Shown here: positions 7,716-15,960 of the stretch, in pieces
Layout of the letters: each line of letters begins with the position of its first letter
Position numbering within the stretch: position 1 is the first letter of the stretch
NCBI GenBank assembly: GCA_021808055.1
Contig: JAKBCH010000010.1
Span: 1 to 41,329 of the forward strand
Length of the DNA: 41,329 bases
Origin: Pseudomonadota bacterium
GTDB taxonomy: Bacteria > Pseudomonadota > Alphaproteobacteria > Acetobacterales > Acetobacteraceae
Direction of reading: 5' to 3'
The notes under the pieces: model-generated
Seen by the model: the letters and a program-made list of their open reading frames with translations, nothing else
Told to the model about the DNA's origin: nothing
The model's database searches: none
Made by a program: the position numbers and the translations under genes

Positions 7716-9350
7716 ATGTCGGACGAGGCACAGCCGCGTGAGGCGATGGAATTCGATGTGGTGGTTGTCGGTGCTGGGCCCGGCGGGCTTTCGGCGGCCA
7801 TCCGGCTGAAACAGCTAAACCCTGAGCTTTCGGTCTGCGTGGTCGAGAAAGGCTCGGAGGTCGGCGCGCATATTCTCTCTGGCGCGGTGCTGGAGCCACG
7901 CGCGTTGAAAGAGCTGATCCCGGATATCGACCCCGGGCAGATCCCCCTCGCCACGCCGGTGACGGCGGATGAGTTCGTGATGCTCACGCCCACCGGGGCG
8001 CGCAAGCTGCCCACCCCGCCGCAAATGCATAATGAGGGCAATTACATTGTCTCGCTGGGCAATGTGGTGCGCTGGCTGGGCCAGCAGGCCGAGGAGCTGG
8101 GGGTGGAGATTTATCCTGGTTTTGCCGCGGCTGAAACGCTGATCGAGGATGGGCGGGTGGTGGGCATTGCCACCGGCGATATGGGTATCGGCAAAAATGG
8201 CGAGCCCACCGGCAATTATGCCCGCGGCATGGAGCTGCGCGCCACCTACACCATCTTCGCCGAGGGTTGCCGCGGCTCGCTCACCAAGCAGCTTGAGAAG
8301 AGTTTTGGCCTGCGCGAAGGCGTGGACCCGCAAACCTATGGCATCGGCATAAAGGAGCTGTGGCAGATCAAGCCGGAAAACTTCCGCAAGGGCTTGACCC
8401 AGCATAGCATCGGCTGGCCGCTTGCCAGCGACACTTATGGCGGTTCGTTTCTGTATCATTTCGGCGAAAACCTCGTCTCGGTGGGGTTCGTGGTCGGGCT
8501 GGATTATACCAACCCCTATCTCTCGCCCTTCCAGGAGTTCCAGCGTTTCAAAACCCACCCGGCCATCGCTCCTGTGTTTGAGGGGGGCAAGCGCATCTCT
8601 TATGGCGCGCGCGCGATCAATGAAGGCGGCTTCCAGTCGCTGCCGAAGCTGGCTTTCCCTGGCGGGGTGTTGATTGGCTGTGCGGCGGGCACGTTGAACG
8701 TGCCTAAGATTAAAGGCACCCACACCGCGATGAAATCTGGCATGGTCGCTGCCGAGGCGATTACGGAAGCCTTCGCCGGGGATAAGCCGGACACGCTTTC
8801 CGCTTATCCTCAGATGCTGCGGGAGAGCTGGGTGTGGCCGGAGCTGCATGGCGTGCGCAATATCCGCCCCGGCTTTGCCAAGTTTGGCCTTTATGGCGGG
8901 TTGGTGAACGCGGCGCTGGAAACCTATGTGTTTAGAGGCAAAGCGCCGTGGACGCTGAAGAACCACGCTGACAACAAGACGCTGAAGAAGGCGAAGGATA
9001 GCACGCCCATCGCGTACCCCAAGCCCGATGGCAAGCTCACCTTCGACCGGCTTTCCTCGGTGTTTCTCTCCAACACCAATCATGAGGAAAACCAGCCAGC
9101 GCATCTTCAATTGCTGGACCCGGCAGTGGCGATCAGCGTGAACTATAATGAATATGCGAGCCCGGAGACGCGTTATTGCCCGGCCGGCGTGTATGAGATT
9201 GTGGGGGTGGAAGCTGGCACGCCTGCCTTGCAGATCAACGCGCAAAACTGCGTGCATTGCAAAACCTGCGACATTAAAGACCCGACTCAGAACATCAACT
9301 GGGTGGTGCCGGAAGGCGCTGGCGGGCCGAATTATCCGGGCGGGATGTAA
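7716..9350 (+). CDS. Electron transfer flavoprotein-ubiquinone oxidoreductase
   Basis: Passes electrons from ETF (loaded by acyl-CoA and other dehydrogenases) to ubiquinone at the inner membrane. 544 residues, normal length. Seen: FAD dinucleotide motif [14 protein letters not shown] at about 15-28, the [13 protein letters not shown] segment, [10 protein letters not shown] near 187, and the C-terminal 4Fe-4S domain with CPAGVYE and [13 protein letters not shown], ending in the conserved [17 protein letters not shown]. All four cluster cysteines are present. ATG at 7716 follows ACGAGGGGC, a fair SD. No etfA/etfB next to it; a terminator hairpin follows 14 nt after the stop, so it is probably monocistronic. 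Confidence 0.97.
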   Translation: MSDEAQPREAMEFDVVVVGAGPGGLSAAIRLKQLNPELSVCVVEKGSEVGAHILSGAVLEPRALKELIPDIDPGQIPLATPVTADEFVMLTPTGARKLPTPPQMHNEGNYIVSLGNVVRWLGQQAEELGVEIYPGFAAAETLIEDGRVVGIATGDMGIGKNGEPTGNYARGMELRATYTIFAEGCRGSLTKQLEKSFGLREGVDPQTYGIGIKELWQIKPENFRKGLTQHSIGWPLASDTYGGSFLYHFGENLVSVGFVVGLDYTNPYLSPFQEFQRFKTHPAIAPVFEGGKRISYGARAINEGGFQSLPKLAFPGGVLIGCAAGTLNVPKIKGTHTAMKSGMVAAEAITEAFAGDKPDTLSAYPQMLRESWVWPELHGVRNIRPGFAKFGLYGGLVNAALETYVFRGKAPWTLKNHADNKTLKKAKDSTPIAYPKPDGKLTFDRLSSVFLSNTNHEENQPAHLQLLDPAVAISVNYNEYASPETRYCPAGVYEIVGVEAGTPALQINAQNCVHCKTCDIKDPTQNINWVVPEGAGGPNYPGGM

Positions 9351-9363
9351 GGCGGGCCCAAAA

Positions 9364-9393
9364 GGGGAGGCGTTGCAGCCTCCCTTCTTATTT
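9364..9393. terminator. Bidirectional rho-independent terminator
   Basis: Stem GGGAGGC (9365-9371) with GCCTCCC (9378-9384), loop GTTGCA. Followed on + by TTCTTATTT (end of ETF-QO) and on - by CTTTT (end of the TPR gene). Seven G-C rich pairs between two convergent genes. Confidence 0.85.
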
Positions 9394-9407
9394 GGGTGAT
9401 TATCCCC

Positions 9408-10661
9408 TCAGCGTAGAATCTCGTTGCCTGGTGCCAGTTCCGGCAAGGCGCTGGATTGGGTAGCTGGGATTTGGGCGAGCAGGGGATGCACAAGCCGCGT
9501 TTTGCTGCGAGGGGCTGCGCGATGCGCCACATCATGCAACGCCACTCGATAATGGTGTTCGGGCTTATGTCCGGTCCTGGCGTGCAACATGGGTGGGGGC
9601 GGCACTACGGGTTCCACTGCCTCAGTTGTGGTCGGCGCGGCCCAGGGCAGGGTGTTTGCCGAAAAGCGTGCGACAGCCGGAGTGATGACCGCGAGAGGAA
9701 GGGCCGGTGCCTCGGCGGTAAACTGTGCCTGGGCTTTTGGTTCGGTCAGGCGGGCGGGGAGCCGTTTGGGCAAATGCGCAGGTGTTATTTGTAGCGAGAC
9801 AGGTGCAGCAAGCCCGGCCGCTTGTGCTGTGGGCGCAACCTGGCCGGTTTCTGCTGGCGCAAGGTTGGCCTGGTGTGTGTCGACCGACTGGCCCAAAAGC
9901 TGTTCATAGGCGGTGATGGCATCCTGCGCCTTTGTTGGCGGCAGGTCGTTTGTTAGCACTTGCTGTGCCTCACCCGCGCGGCCGCTGCCAACCAGGGCGA
10001 GGGCATAATCGGCGCGTATTTTGGGCGTGGCGTTTTCGGAAATTGCCAATGGCCCGAGATATTGCAGCGCATCCTCGCTATCGCCAGAGAGCGCCATGGC
10101 CATGCCGAGATTAACCTCTGTGGCGATGTTTCCAGGCGAGAGCAGCAGCGCCTGTTGCAGCGGTCTGACCGCCCCGGCGGCATTGCCGCTGAGCGCGCGG
10201 GCAATGCCGAGATCGCTCTGTGCGTCAGCATTGGTTGGGTCGTCAGCCACGGCGGCGGTGAAGGCTCGCTCGGCCTCAGGGGCGTTGCGGCGAATCAGGC
10301 AGCGCCCGATGCCGGTTTCTGCCGCAGAGGAATTGGGTGCCTGTTGCAAGGCGATTTTATATGCGGCGATGGAATCCTCGCAGCGATCCATCGCGTAATA
10401 GGCTGCCCCTTCATGGTAAAGCGCCTGCAGGTCGTGTGGGTCGCGCTGCAAGGTGGATTCCGCGATGTTCAGCGCCATTTGCGGGTGACCACCGGCAATG
10501 GCGGCATCGGCGATATTGAGTGTATCCACGCCTGGATTGTCCTGGCTGATTTGCTGTGGTGCCGTGCAGGCACCCAGCATCAGGCAAGCGACAACCAGCC
10601 CGGCGCGCACCGGGTTAAGGCGCCGTGGCGAGCAGCAACCAATAGGCGGATTGTTGTACAT
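9408..10661 (-). CDS. TPR-repeat lipoprotein (TadD-like)
   Basis: 417 residues as drawn. Seen: a lipoprotein signal with lipobox LMLGAC at about 27-32, then six or so tetratricopeptide units (about 45-260; for example ALYHEGAAYYAMDRCEDSIAA and AQSDLGIARALSGNAAGA), and a Pro/Ala-rich low-complexity C-terminal third (about 270-417) with basic His-rich segments. Such TPR lipoproteins (TadD, PilF/PilW class) are outer-membrane scaffolds for pilus or envelope machines, but no tad or pil gene is adjacent, so the specific role is open. Start: the ATG at 10661 has GGAG 9 nt upstream and overlaps the Sel1 gene by 47 nt; a GTG at 10610 would give a compact 15-residue lipoprotein signal just after the Sel1 stop and is a real alternative. 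Confidence 0.8.
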   Translation of the reverse strand: MYNNPPIGCCSPRRLNPVRAGLVVACLMLGACTAPQQISQDNPGVDTLNIADAAIAGGHPQMALNIAESTLQRDPHDLQALYHEGAAYYAMDRCEDSIAAYKIALQQAPNSSAAETGIGRCLIRRNAPEAERAFTAAVADDPTNADAQSDLGIARALSGNAAGAVRPLQQALLLSPGNIATEVNLGMAMALSGDSEDALQYLGPLAISENATPKIRADYALALVGSGRAGEAQQVLTNDLPPTKAQDAITAYEQLLGQSVDTHQANLAPAETGQVAPTAQAAGLAAPVSLQITPAHLPKRLPARLTEPKAQAQFTAEAPALPLAVITPAVARFSANTLPWAAPTTTEAVEPVVPPPPMLHARTGHKPEHHYRVALHDVAHRAAPRSKTRLVHPLLAQIPATQSSALPELAPGNEILR

Positions 10662-11562
10662 CGCGTCTCACTCCGCTCCCGGTCGAGAGGGCCTGACTCA
10701 GACTGAACTGCGCAGGCTTGTTGCCTTGTTCGGCCGCACGTTGCCACCAATAGGCGGCTTTCCCGGGACTTAAGGGTACACCAGAGCCGTAGATATAGGC
10801 GTTGCCCAACGCATCCTGGGCATCTGCATTGCCCGCATCGGCGGCTTCTTTCCACCATTGTGCCGCCAGCGTGTTGCTCTGTGGCACACCGTAGCCGTGG
10901 GCATAGTAATTGCCGAGATTGAATTGTGCCTTCACGTTGCCTTGCTGCGCGGCGGCAGCGAAATATTGCGCCGCCTTGGCGTAGTCCTGCGGCACGCCCA
11001 GGCCAACGCTGTAGTTGTAGCCGAGATTATTCTCGGCATCCGCATTGCCTGCATCGGCGGCTTTCTGGAACCAGCGGCTTGCCTTGGCGTCGTTCTTCGG
11101 CACGCCGGTTCCGTTGGTGTAGGCGTTGCCGAGGGCCAGGGCGGCGTCAGGGTTACCTTGGTTGGCAGCCTGGGCAAACCAGTAATCGGCGGCTTGCGCA
11201 TCGGCCTGAACGCCAGTCCCGGTTTGGTACATCACCGCCAGGCGATATTGGGCGTTTACATTGCCGAGCCGTGCCGCGCGGCCATACCAGCTGGCGGCGG
11301 TGGTGTAATTCTGTGGCACACCATCACCGGAATAATAGGCGTCGCCCATCGCGGCCAGCGCATCGGCGGAGCCTGTGGCATCCGAAGGCGAGGCGCTGGG
11401 GTTTGGCGGGGGTGGTAAAATCTGCGTCGCATCGGCCGGGGGTGGTGGCGGTGCCGGTGGAATAATGACGGCAGGCGGCGGTGCGGGCGTGGCGCAGGCC
11501 GAAAGGGCAAAAACGGCCAGGAAAGCACCGCTCACCAGGGCTGGTTTGGTCTTCGAACCCAT
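10615..11562 (-). CDS. Sel1-repeat lipoprotein
   Basis: 315 residues. Seen: signal peptide ending in the lipobox ALSAC (around residue 24), a Pro-rich linker (about 25-65, PPPAVIIPPAPPPPP), then seven Sel1-like repeats of about 36 residues recognisable by the recurring G-x-G-V-P/x-x-D/N motif (GDGVPQN, GTGVQAD, GTGVPKN, GLGVPQD, GYGVPQS, GSGVPLS, GSGVRRD). Sel1 proteins are solenoid adaptors for protein-protein contacts. Start at 11562: GGGAG lies about 10 nt upstream and a good promoter ends at 11619; the longer frame to 11613 would begin only a few nt from the -10 box and is unlikely. Followed by and overlapping the TPR lipoprotein, so both probably work together on the outer membrane. Confidence 0.88.
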   Translation of the reverse strand: MGSKTKPALVSGAFLAVFALSACATPAPPPAVIIPPAPPPPPADATQILPPPPNPSASPSDATGSADALAAMGDAYYSGDGVPQNYTTAASWYGRAARLGNVNAQYRLAVMYQTGTGVQADAQAADYWFAQAANQGNPDAALALGNAYTNGTGVPKNDAKASRWFQKAADAGNADAENNLGYNYSVGLGVPQDYAKAAQYFAAAAQQGNVKAQFNLGNYYAHGYGVPQSNTLAAQWWKEAADAGNADAQDALGNAYIYGSGVPLSPGKAAYWWQRAAEQGNKPAQFSLSQALSTGSGVRRDVQQSAYWLLLATAP

Positions 11563-11618
11563 TCTTGATAACTCTCCCGGTGACAGCCTTAACAGCCTGA
11601 ATTTAGCTAACAAAATTT

Positions 11619-11648
11619 ATTATACCTGAGAGTTGCATGTCAGGACAA
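11619..11648 (-). promoter_or_regulatory. Sigma-70-type promoter for the Sel1-TPR pair
   Basis: On the minus strand TTGTCC (11643-11648) and a perfect TATAAT (11619-11624) separated by 18 bases, about 57 nt upstream of the Sel1 start at 11562. Confidence 0.6.
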
Positions 11649-11717
11649 TCTTAGGGCGCAACAATTTTATCGAATTCAGTCAGTTTTTGTCGAAAACGAA
11701 ATCAGCTATGGTGCAGC

Positions 11718-12479
11718 ATGAGCATACGCATCGGCATTGCCGGTATTTCCGGCCGCATGGGCATCTATCTGGCGCAGGAAGCCGCTGCCGCCGCAACCCT
11801 GGCCGGCGGCACCAGCCGCTCTGGCATCGCACCACCGGGGGCGGCGCATTTTCCGGATATCATGGCTCTGGCGCATGAATCGGATGTGGTGATCGACTTC
11901 ACCCATGCCAGCACCGTGCAGGCCCACGCCAAGGCTCTGGCAGAAACGGAAACCCCATGGGTGCTGGGCACCACCGGCTACGGTCCTGAGGATGAGGCGG
12001 CGATTGAAGCGGCGGCGAAAACCATCCCCATCATCGCGGCACCAAATTTCTGCACCGGCGTGAACCTGCTGCTGCTGCTGGCCGAGAAGCTGGGCCATGC
12101 ACTGCCAGCCAGCCAGTATGATGCCGAAATTTTGGAGATGCATCACCGCCAGAAGGTGGATGCGCCTTCTGGCACGGCACTCGCCATTGGCCGCGCGGTG
12201 GCGGCGGGGCGGGGGGTGGATCTGGCGGATGTGATTGTTTCCGGCCGGGATGGCCACACCGGTCCGCGCAAGGATGGCGAGATTGGATTCGCAACGTTGC
12301 GCGGCGGGCAGATTGTCGGGTCTCACACGCTGACATTCACGGCGGGGGACGAGCAGATAAGCCTCACCCACCATGCGTTCGACCGGCGGGTGTTCGCTTC
12401 TGGCGCCGTACGGGCGGCACTCTGGCTTCACGCGCAACCTTCGGGGCTCTACGGCATGAGAGATTTTTTGAAGTTATAG
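11718..12479 (+). CDS. dapB: 4-hydroxy-tetrahydrodipicolinate reductase
   Basis: NAD(P)H-dependent step of the diaminopimelate/lysine pathway, supplying cell wall and lysine. 253 residues. Seen: Rossmann motif IGIAGISGRMG at residues 5-15, VVIDFTHAS near 57, the LGTTGY segment near 82, PNFCTGVN near 109, the catalytic EMHHRQKVDAPSGTA at about 138-152 (His pair and Lys), and GEIGFATLRGG. The protein is short in the N-terminal half but complete for the alphaproteobacterial type. The ATG at 11718 is only weakly preceded by an SD (GGTGCAGC). The metK leader begins directly after its stop. Confidence 0.96.
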   Translation: MSIRIGIAGISGRMGIYLAQEAAAAATLAGGTSRSGIAPPGAAHFPDIMALAHESDVVIDFTHASTVQAHAKALAETETPWVLGTTGYGPEDEAAIEAAAKTIPIIAAPNFCTGVNLLLLLAEKLGHALPASQYDAEILEMHHRQKVDAPSGTALAIGRAVAAGRGVDLADVIVSGRDGHTGPRKDGEIGFATLRGGQIVGSHTLTFTAGDEQISLTHHAFDRRVFASGAVRAALWLHAQPSGLYGMRDFLKL

Positions 12480-12488
12480 GAGCTGTGA

Positions 12489-12560
12489 GACGGCGGATAT
12501 TGACCCCAGCCCCCTAATACGCCATCCGGTCCCCGCCTTTGAGTTTAATGGGGGTTTTGA
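12489..12560 (+). promoter_or_regulatory. Structured metK leader, candidate SAM-responsive RNA
   Basis: The 81 nt between dapB and metK can fold. Stem option A: GGCG (12492-12495) with CGCC (12520-12523) plus UAUU (12498-12501) with AAUA (12516-12519). Option B: GAC-gg-CGGAU (12489-12498) with AUCCG-GUC (12524-12531). In both, the loop exposes two C runs (12504-12507 and 12510-12514). The only SD-like element of metK is the G run 12550-12554, complementary to either C run, so a loop-SD pseudoknot would hide the ribosome site. No match to SAM-II or SAM/SAH consensus that I recognise; ligand is a guess from the downstream gene. Confidence 0.4.
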
Positions 12561-13748
12561 ATGCGCGATCGCGGTGAGTTTCTGTTCACGTCTGAGTCCG
12601 TCTCCGAGGGTCATCCGGACAAGGTGGCGGACCGGATTTCCGATACCGTTGTCGACGCCTATCTGGCGGCCGACCCCTATGCGCGCGTGGCCTGCGAAAC
12701 GCTGGTCACCACCAACCGCATCGTTCTGGCGGGCGAAGTGCGCGGGCCGGAGGCGATCACCAAGGAATATCTGGCGCATCTGGCGCGCCTCGCGGTGCAC
12801 GATATCGGCTATGACCAGGAAGGCTTTTCCTGGAAGAACGCCGAAATTTCCGTGCATCTGCACGCGCAATCCGCGCATATCGCCGTGGGCGTGGACGCCG
12901 CCGGCAACAAGGATGAAGGCGCTGGCGACCAGGGCATTATGTTCGGTTATGCGAGCTCGGAGACCGAGGCGCTGATGCCCGCGCCGATTTATTATTCGCA
13001 CCTGATCCTGCGCCGCATTTCGGAGCTTCGCCGGGCCGCCGACAGCCAGGTGAAGGGCCTGCTGCCGGATGCCAAGAGCCAGGTGACGCTGAAATATGTG
13101 GATGGCAAGCCGGTGGGGGCAACCTCAGTTGTCGTCTCAATCCAGCATGAGCCGGGCTTCACGCCTGAGCGCGTGAAGGAGATGCTCCGCCCGATCGTGA
13201 AGGCCGCCCTGCCGGAAGGCTGGATGCCGAAAGATGACGAATTCTACGTCAACCCGACCGGCATTTTCGAGATCGGCGGGCCGGATGGCGATTGCGGCCT
13301 CACCGGGCGCAAGATCATTGTGGATACTTATGGCGGTGCCGCCCCGCATGGCGGCGGCGCATTCTCCGGCAAAGACCCCACAAAGGTGGACCGTTCCGCG
13401 GCCTATGTGTCGCGCTATCTGGCCAAGAACGTGGTGGCGGCGGGCCTGGCGGAGCGCTGCACCTTGCAGCTTTCTTATGCCATCGGCGTGAGCCAGCCGT
13501 TGTCGCTTTATGTGGATTTGCACGGCACCGGCAAGGATGTGGACGAGGACAAGGTGGCGAAGACGCTGCGCGACCTCGTGAACCTCACCCCGCGCGGCAT
13601 TCGCGAGCATTTGCAGCTCAACCGGGCGATTTATGTGCCGACCTCAGCCTTCGGCCATTTCGGCCGCACGCCGGATGAGGAGCTGGGAACGTTTACGTGG
13701 GAGAAGACCGATCTGGTGCCCGCGCTCAAGAGCGCCTTCAACCGCTAA
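12561..13748 (+). CDS. metK: S-adenosylmethionine synthetase
   Basis: Makes S-adenosylmethionine from methionine and ATP in the cytoplasm. 395 residues. Seen: [20 protein letters not shown] at residues 9-28 (ATP site with the catalytic His), the central [13 protein letters not shown] motif near 120-132, and the phosphate loop [19 protein letters not shown] near 265-285. All three domains are complete. Start ATG at 12561, six bases after the GGGGG run that serves as its ribosome site. The leader upstream is foldable (see separate entry), suggesting translational control. The next gene starts 60 nt later with no clear terminator. Confidence 0.98.
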   Translation: MRDRGEFLFTSESVSEGHPDKVADRISDTVVDAYLAADPYARVACETLVTTNRIVLAGEVRGPEAITKEYLAHLARLAVHDIGYDQEGFSWKNAEISVHLHAQSAHIAVGVDAAGNKDEGAGDQGIMFGYASSETEALMPAPIYYSHLILRRISELRRAADSQVKGLLPDAKSQVTLKYVDGKPVGATSVVVSIQHEPGFTPERVKEMLRPIVKAALPEGWMPKDDEFYVNPTGIFEIGGPDGDCGLTGRKIIVDTYGGAAPHGGGAFSGKDPTKVDRSAAYVSRYLAKNVVAAGLAERCTLQLSYAIGVSQPLSLYVDLHGTGKDVDEDKVAKTLRDLVNLTPRGIREHLQLNRAIYVPTSAFGHFGRTPDEELGTFTWEKTDLVPALKSAFNR

Positions 13749-13808
13749 AATCAGGTCTTTCTGAAACGGCTTGGGCTGTCGGTCCAGGCCGGATTCTATT
13801 TTGATGGC

Positions 13809-14714
13809 ATGATGCAAACCCGCGCCGAGGATATTCCTCCAGCTTCTCCACCACCATGGCTTCGCGCGGCACCGGTGCTGTTTCTGCTGTTCTGGTCAGC
13901 AGGGTTTCCGGTGTCCAAAATCGGCATCCAATACGCCGCTCCTTTCACCTTCCTGGCGTTGCGTTATGCATTAGCATTTCTGGTGCTCATCCCCTTCGCC
14001 ATCTGGCTGCGCCCGGCTTTGCCCAGGCAGCGCATCGCCTGGCTGCATGTGGCGGTGGTGGGGTTCTGTATCCAGACCGTTTATTTCGGCATGTGCTACG
14101 CGGCGTTTTCATTGGGCACGTCAGCGGGCGTGGTGGCGCTGGTGGTCTCATTACAGCCGCTGCTGGTGGGCGTGCTGGCGCCTGTGCTGGTGCGCGAGCG
14201 CATTGGCATAAAAGGCTGGGCGGGGCTGGGGCTTGGCTTTTGCGGCGCGGTTATCACCATCCTTGGCTATGGCGAAACGGGGCATATCTCGCCGCTGGGT
14301 GTGCTGTTTTCGTTTGGCGCGCTGCTCGGCATGGCGGGGGCGACGCTTTATGAAAAGCGTTTCAGCACCGGGATGCACCCGGTAACCTCCAACATGGTGC
14401 AATATGCTGTGGGGTTGGTAACGACGCTGCCTATCGCGCTGCTGCATTTCCATGTGGATGTAACGGCGAGGTTCATGGTGACGATGAGCTATCTCGTTAT
14501 CGCCAATTCGCTGGTGGCGATCTCGCTTTATATCGCCATGCTGCGTTTTGGCCGGGCCTCGCAGGTTTCGGCGCTGTTCTATCTGGTGCCGCCAATTTCC
14601 GGGTTGATGGCCTGGGGATTGCTGGGGGAGGCGATGCCGCTGCTGGCCTGGGTGGGCATGGCGGTGGCGGGACTTGGCGTGGCGCTCGTGCGCGGGCAAA
14701 GAGCCTCCTCATGA
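13809..14714 (+). CDS. EamA/DMT-family transporter
   Basis: 301 residues, ten predicted membrane helices in two EamA halves (about 20-145 and 155-295), the drug/metabolite transporter fold used for export of amino acids, metabolites or drugs. Seen: FLLFWSAGFPVSKIG at the first helix, FLALRYALAFLVL at the second, and the second-half signature LFSFGALLGMAGATLYEKRF. The substrate cannot be read from sequence. Its position between metK and trmB does not inform function. Two in-frame ATGs lie side by side at 13809 and 13812. Its last 4 nt overlap trmB (ATGA), so the two are coupled. Confidence 0.92.
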   Translation: MMQTRAEDIPPASPPPWLRAAPVLFLLFWSAGFPVSKIGIQYAAPFTFLALRYALAFLVLIPFAIWLRPALPRQRIAWLHVAVVGFCIQTVYFGMCYAAFSLGTSAGVVALVVSLQPLLVGVLAPVLVRERIGIKGWAGLGLGFCGAVITILGYGETGHISPLGVLFSFGALLGMAGATLYEKRFSTGMHPVTSNMVQYAVGLVTTLPIALLHFHVDVTARFMVTMSYLVIANSLVAISLYIAMLRFGRASQVSALFYLVPPISGLMAWGLLGEAMPLLAWVGMAVAGLGVALVRGQRASS

Positions 14715-15379
14715 CCACTCTGAAACCACCCCCCGACCGACTTTATGGCCGCTCCCGTGGCAAGAAGCTGCGCCCCCGCCAGGAATGGCTGCTGGAGGAA
14801 TTTCTGCCCCAGACCGCTTGGCCTGGAACGGATTTCGCCATGCAACCGCGTGAATTGTGGTTGGAGGTGGGGTTTGGCGGCGGTGAACACGCTTATGAGC
14901 TGGCCACGAAAAACCCTGATATCGGTTATATCGCGGCGGAAGTGTTTGATAACGGCATCTGCTCGTTGCTCTCGCGCATTGCGCCGGATGGGGTGAACGA
15001 ACCCGTGCCCCTGCCTAATTTGCGGCTTTACACCGATGATGCCCGGCCCTTGCTGCGCGGCTTTGCCGATGGCGCATTGTCCAAGCTGTTCCTGATGTTC
15101 CCGGACCCCTGGCCGAAAGCCCGGCACGCCAAGCGGCGTTTCGTGCACCCGGAAATTGTGCCGGAAGTGGCGCGGGTCCTGCGCCCCGGCGGGGAGTGGC
15201 GCATCGCCTCGGACGATCCGACCTATCAGGAGTGGACCAACGAGGTTCTGGCCGCGCAAAATTTCTTCACCGTCAGCCGCACGGACATTCACCCGGAAAC
15301 CTGGCCCCATACGCGTTATGAGGCCAAGGCAATCGCCGCCGGGCGCACGCCGTTTTATTGGTCGCTGGTCAGGCGCTAG
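14711..15379 (+). CDS. trmB: tRNA (guanine-N7-)-methyltransferase TrmB
   Basis: Methylates N7 of G46 in the variable loop of tRNA using SAM. 222 residues. Seen: a basic N-terminus (YGRSRGKKLRPRQ), SAM-binding motif LEVGFGGGEHA at about 51-61, DNGICSLL, the family-specific LFLMFPDPWPKARHAKRRFV at about 130-149, and RIASDDPTYQEW. Nothing unusual in length or motifs. The start overlaps the transporter stop by 4 nt; the stop overlaps the convergent MarR gene by 11 nt. As a SAM consumer it sits, perhaps by chance, two genes after metK. Confidence 0.96.
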   Translation: MTTLKPPPDRLYGRSRGKKLRPRQEWLLEEFLPQTAWPGTDFAMQPRELWLEVGFGGGEHAYELATKNPDIGYIAAEVFDNGICSLLSRIAPDGVNEPVPLPNLRLYTDDARPLLRGFADGALSKLFLMFPDPWPKARHAKRRFVHPEIVPEVARVLRPGGEWRIASDDPTYQEWTNEVLAAQNFFTVSRTDIHPETWPHTRYEAKAIAAGRTPFYWSLVRR

Positions 15380-15833
15380 CCGACTCTTCCAGTCGTTTGG
15401 TGAGCTGCGTGATCTGGTCGCGCAATTTGCCCAGCTCGTCCAGGCTCATGCCGGAGGCGCCCAGGATGCAGGCGGGGATTTTCGCCGCGCGGTTGCGCAG
15501 CTTATCACCCGTTTGCGTCAGCTTCACCCGCACCACGCGCTCATCCTGCTTGTCCCGGTGACGGGTGAGCAGGCCATCAGCCTCCAGCCGCTTCAGCAGC
15601 GGGGTGAGGGTACTGGATTCAAGTGATAATTTGGCGCCGAGCTGCCCCACGCTCTGGTCATCTTCCTCCCACAAAACGGTCATCACCAGATATTGCGGGT
15701 AAGTGAGGCCGATTTCCGCCAGCAGCGGCTTGTAAGCGCGGCTGAAGGCGTGCTCCGCCGCATAAATTGAAAAGCAGAGAAAATCATCGAGCCTGGCGGT
15801 TAGCGCCGGAGTATCATGCCGCGAGCCGGACAT
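15369..15833 (-). CDS. OhrR-like MarR-family peroxide sensor
   Basis: 154-residue winged-helix repressor. Seen: FLCFSIYAA with Cys20, Tyr34 (SRAYKPLL) and Tyr45 (LTYPQYLVM): these match the reactive Cys and the two Tyr that hold it in Xanthomonas OhrR. A second cysteine, Cys122 (IPACILGA), falls where two-Cys OhrR proteins have their resolving Cys. The DNA-binding part (VGQLGAKLSLESSTLTPLL) and wing (RHRDKQDERVV) follow. It is therefore likely to sense organic peroxides or hypochlorous-type oxidants and to derepress on oxidation. It is divergent from the haloperoxidase-type hydrolase at 15961, with two inverted repeats between them, which probably are its operators. No ohr gene is present in the window. 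Confidence 0.9.
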   Translation of the reverse strand: MSGSRHDTPALTARLDDFLCFSIYAAEHAFSRAYKPLLAEIGLTYPQYLVMTVLWEEDDQSVGQLGAKLSLESSTLTPLLKRLEADGLLTRHRDKQDERVVRVKLTQTGDKLRNRAAKIPACILGASGMSLDELGKLRDQITQLTKRLEESASA

Positions 15834-15878
15834 TTCGGGTCTCCAGAATCAGCGTTAAAAAAATTTCATCGCGATTAT

Positions 15879-15890
15879 ATCGTTTACGAT
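15879..15890. promoter_or_regulatory. Operator candidate 1, ATCGT-TT-ACGAT
   Basis: Perfect 5-bp inverted repeat with 2-base centre, between the divergent MarR and hydrolase genes. Its right edge touches a TTGACT (15890-15895) that could be the -35 of the hydrolase promoter. Same sequence pattern as the repeat 40 bp downstream. Confidence 0.6.
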
Positions 15891-15918
15891 TGACTTTTAA
15901 AACAGGCTACGATAGTTA

Positions 15919-15930
15919 ATCGTACACGAT
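15919..15930. promoter_or_regulatory. Operator candidate 2, ATCGT-AC-ACGAT
   Basis: Second copy of the inverted repeat, exactly 40 bp from the first, 30 nt before the hydrolase ATG, with extra flanking symmetry (TTA on the left, TTAA on the right). Placement over the expected transcription start fits repression. Confidence 0.6.
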
Positions 15931-15960
15931 TTAATCGCTAACGTGAAAAGGAATATTGAG

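Noticed and set aside
7815..9257. 480-codon minus-strand frame antisense to ETF-QO
   Set aside because: It mirrors a fully conserved gene, is rich in Arg/His as expected for antisense of GC-rich DNA, and has no motif.
12480..12560. Known SAM-II or SAM/SAH riboswitch in front of metK
   Set aside because: The general architecture is similar, but I could not find the conserved sequence elements of either class, so I report only an unassigned candidate structure.
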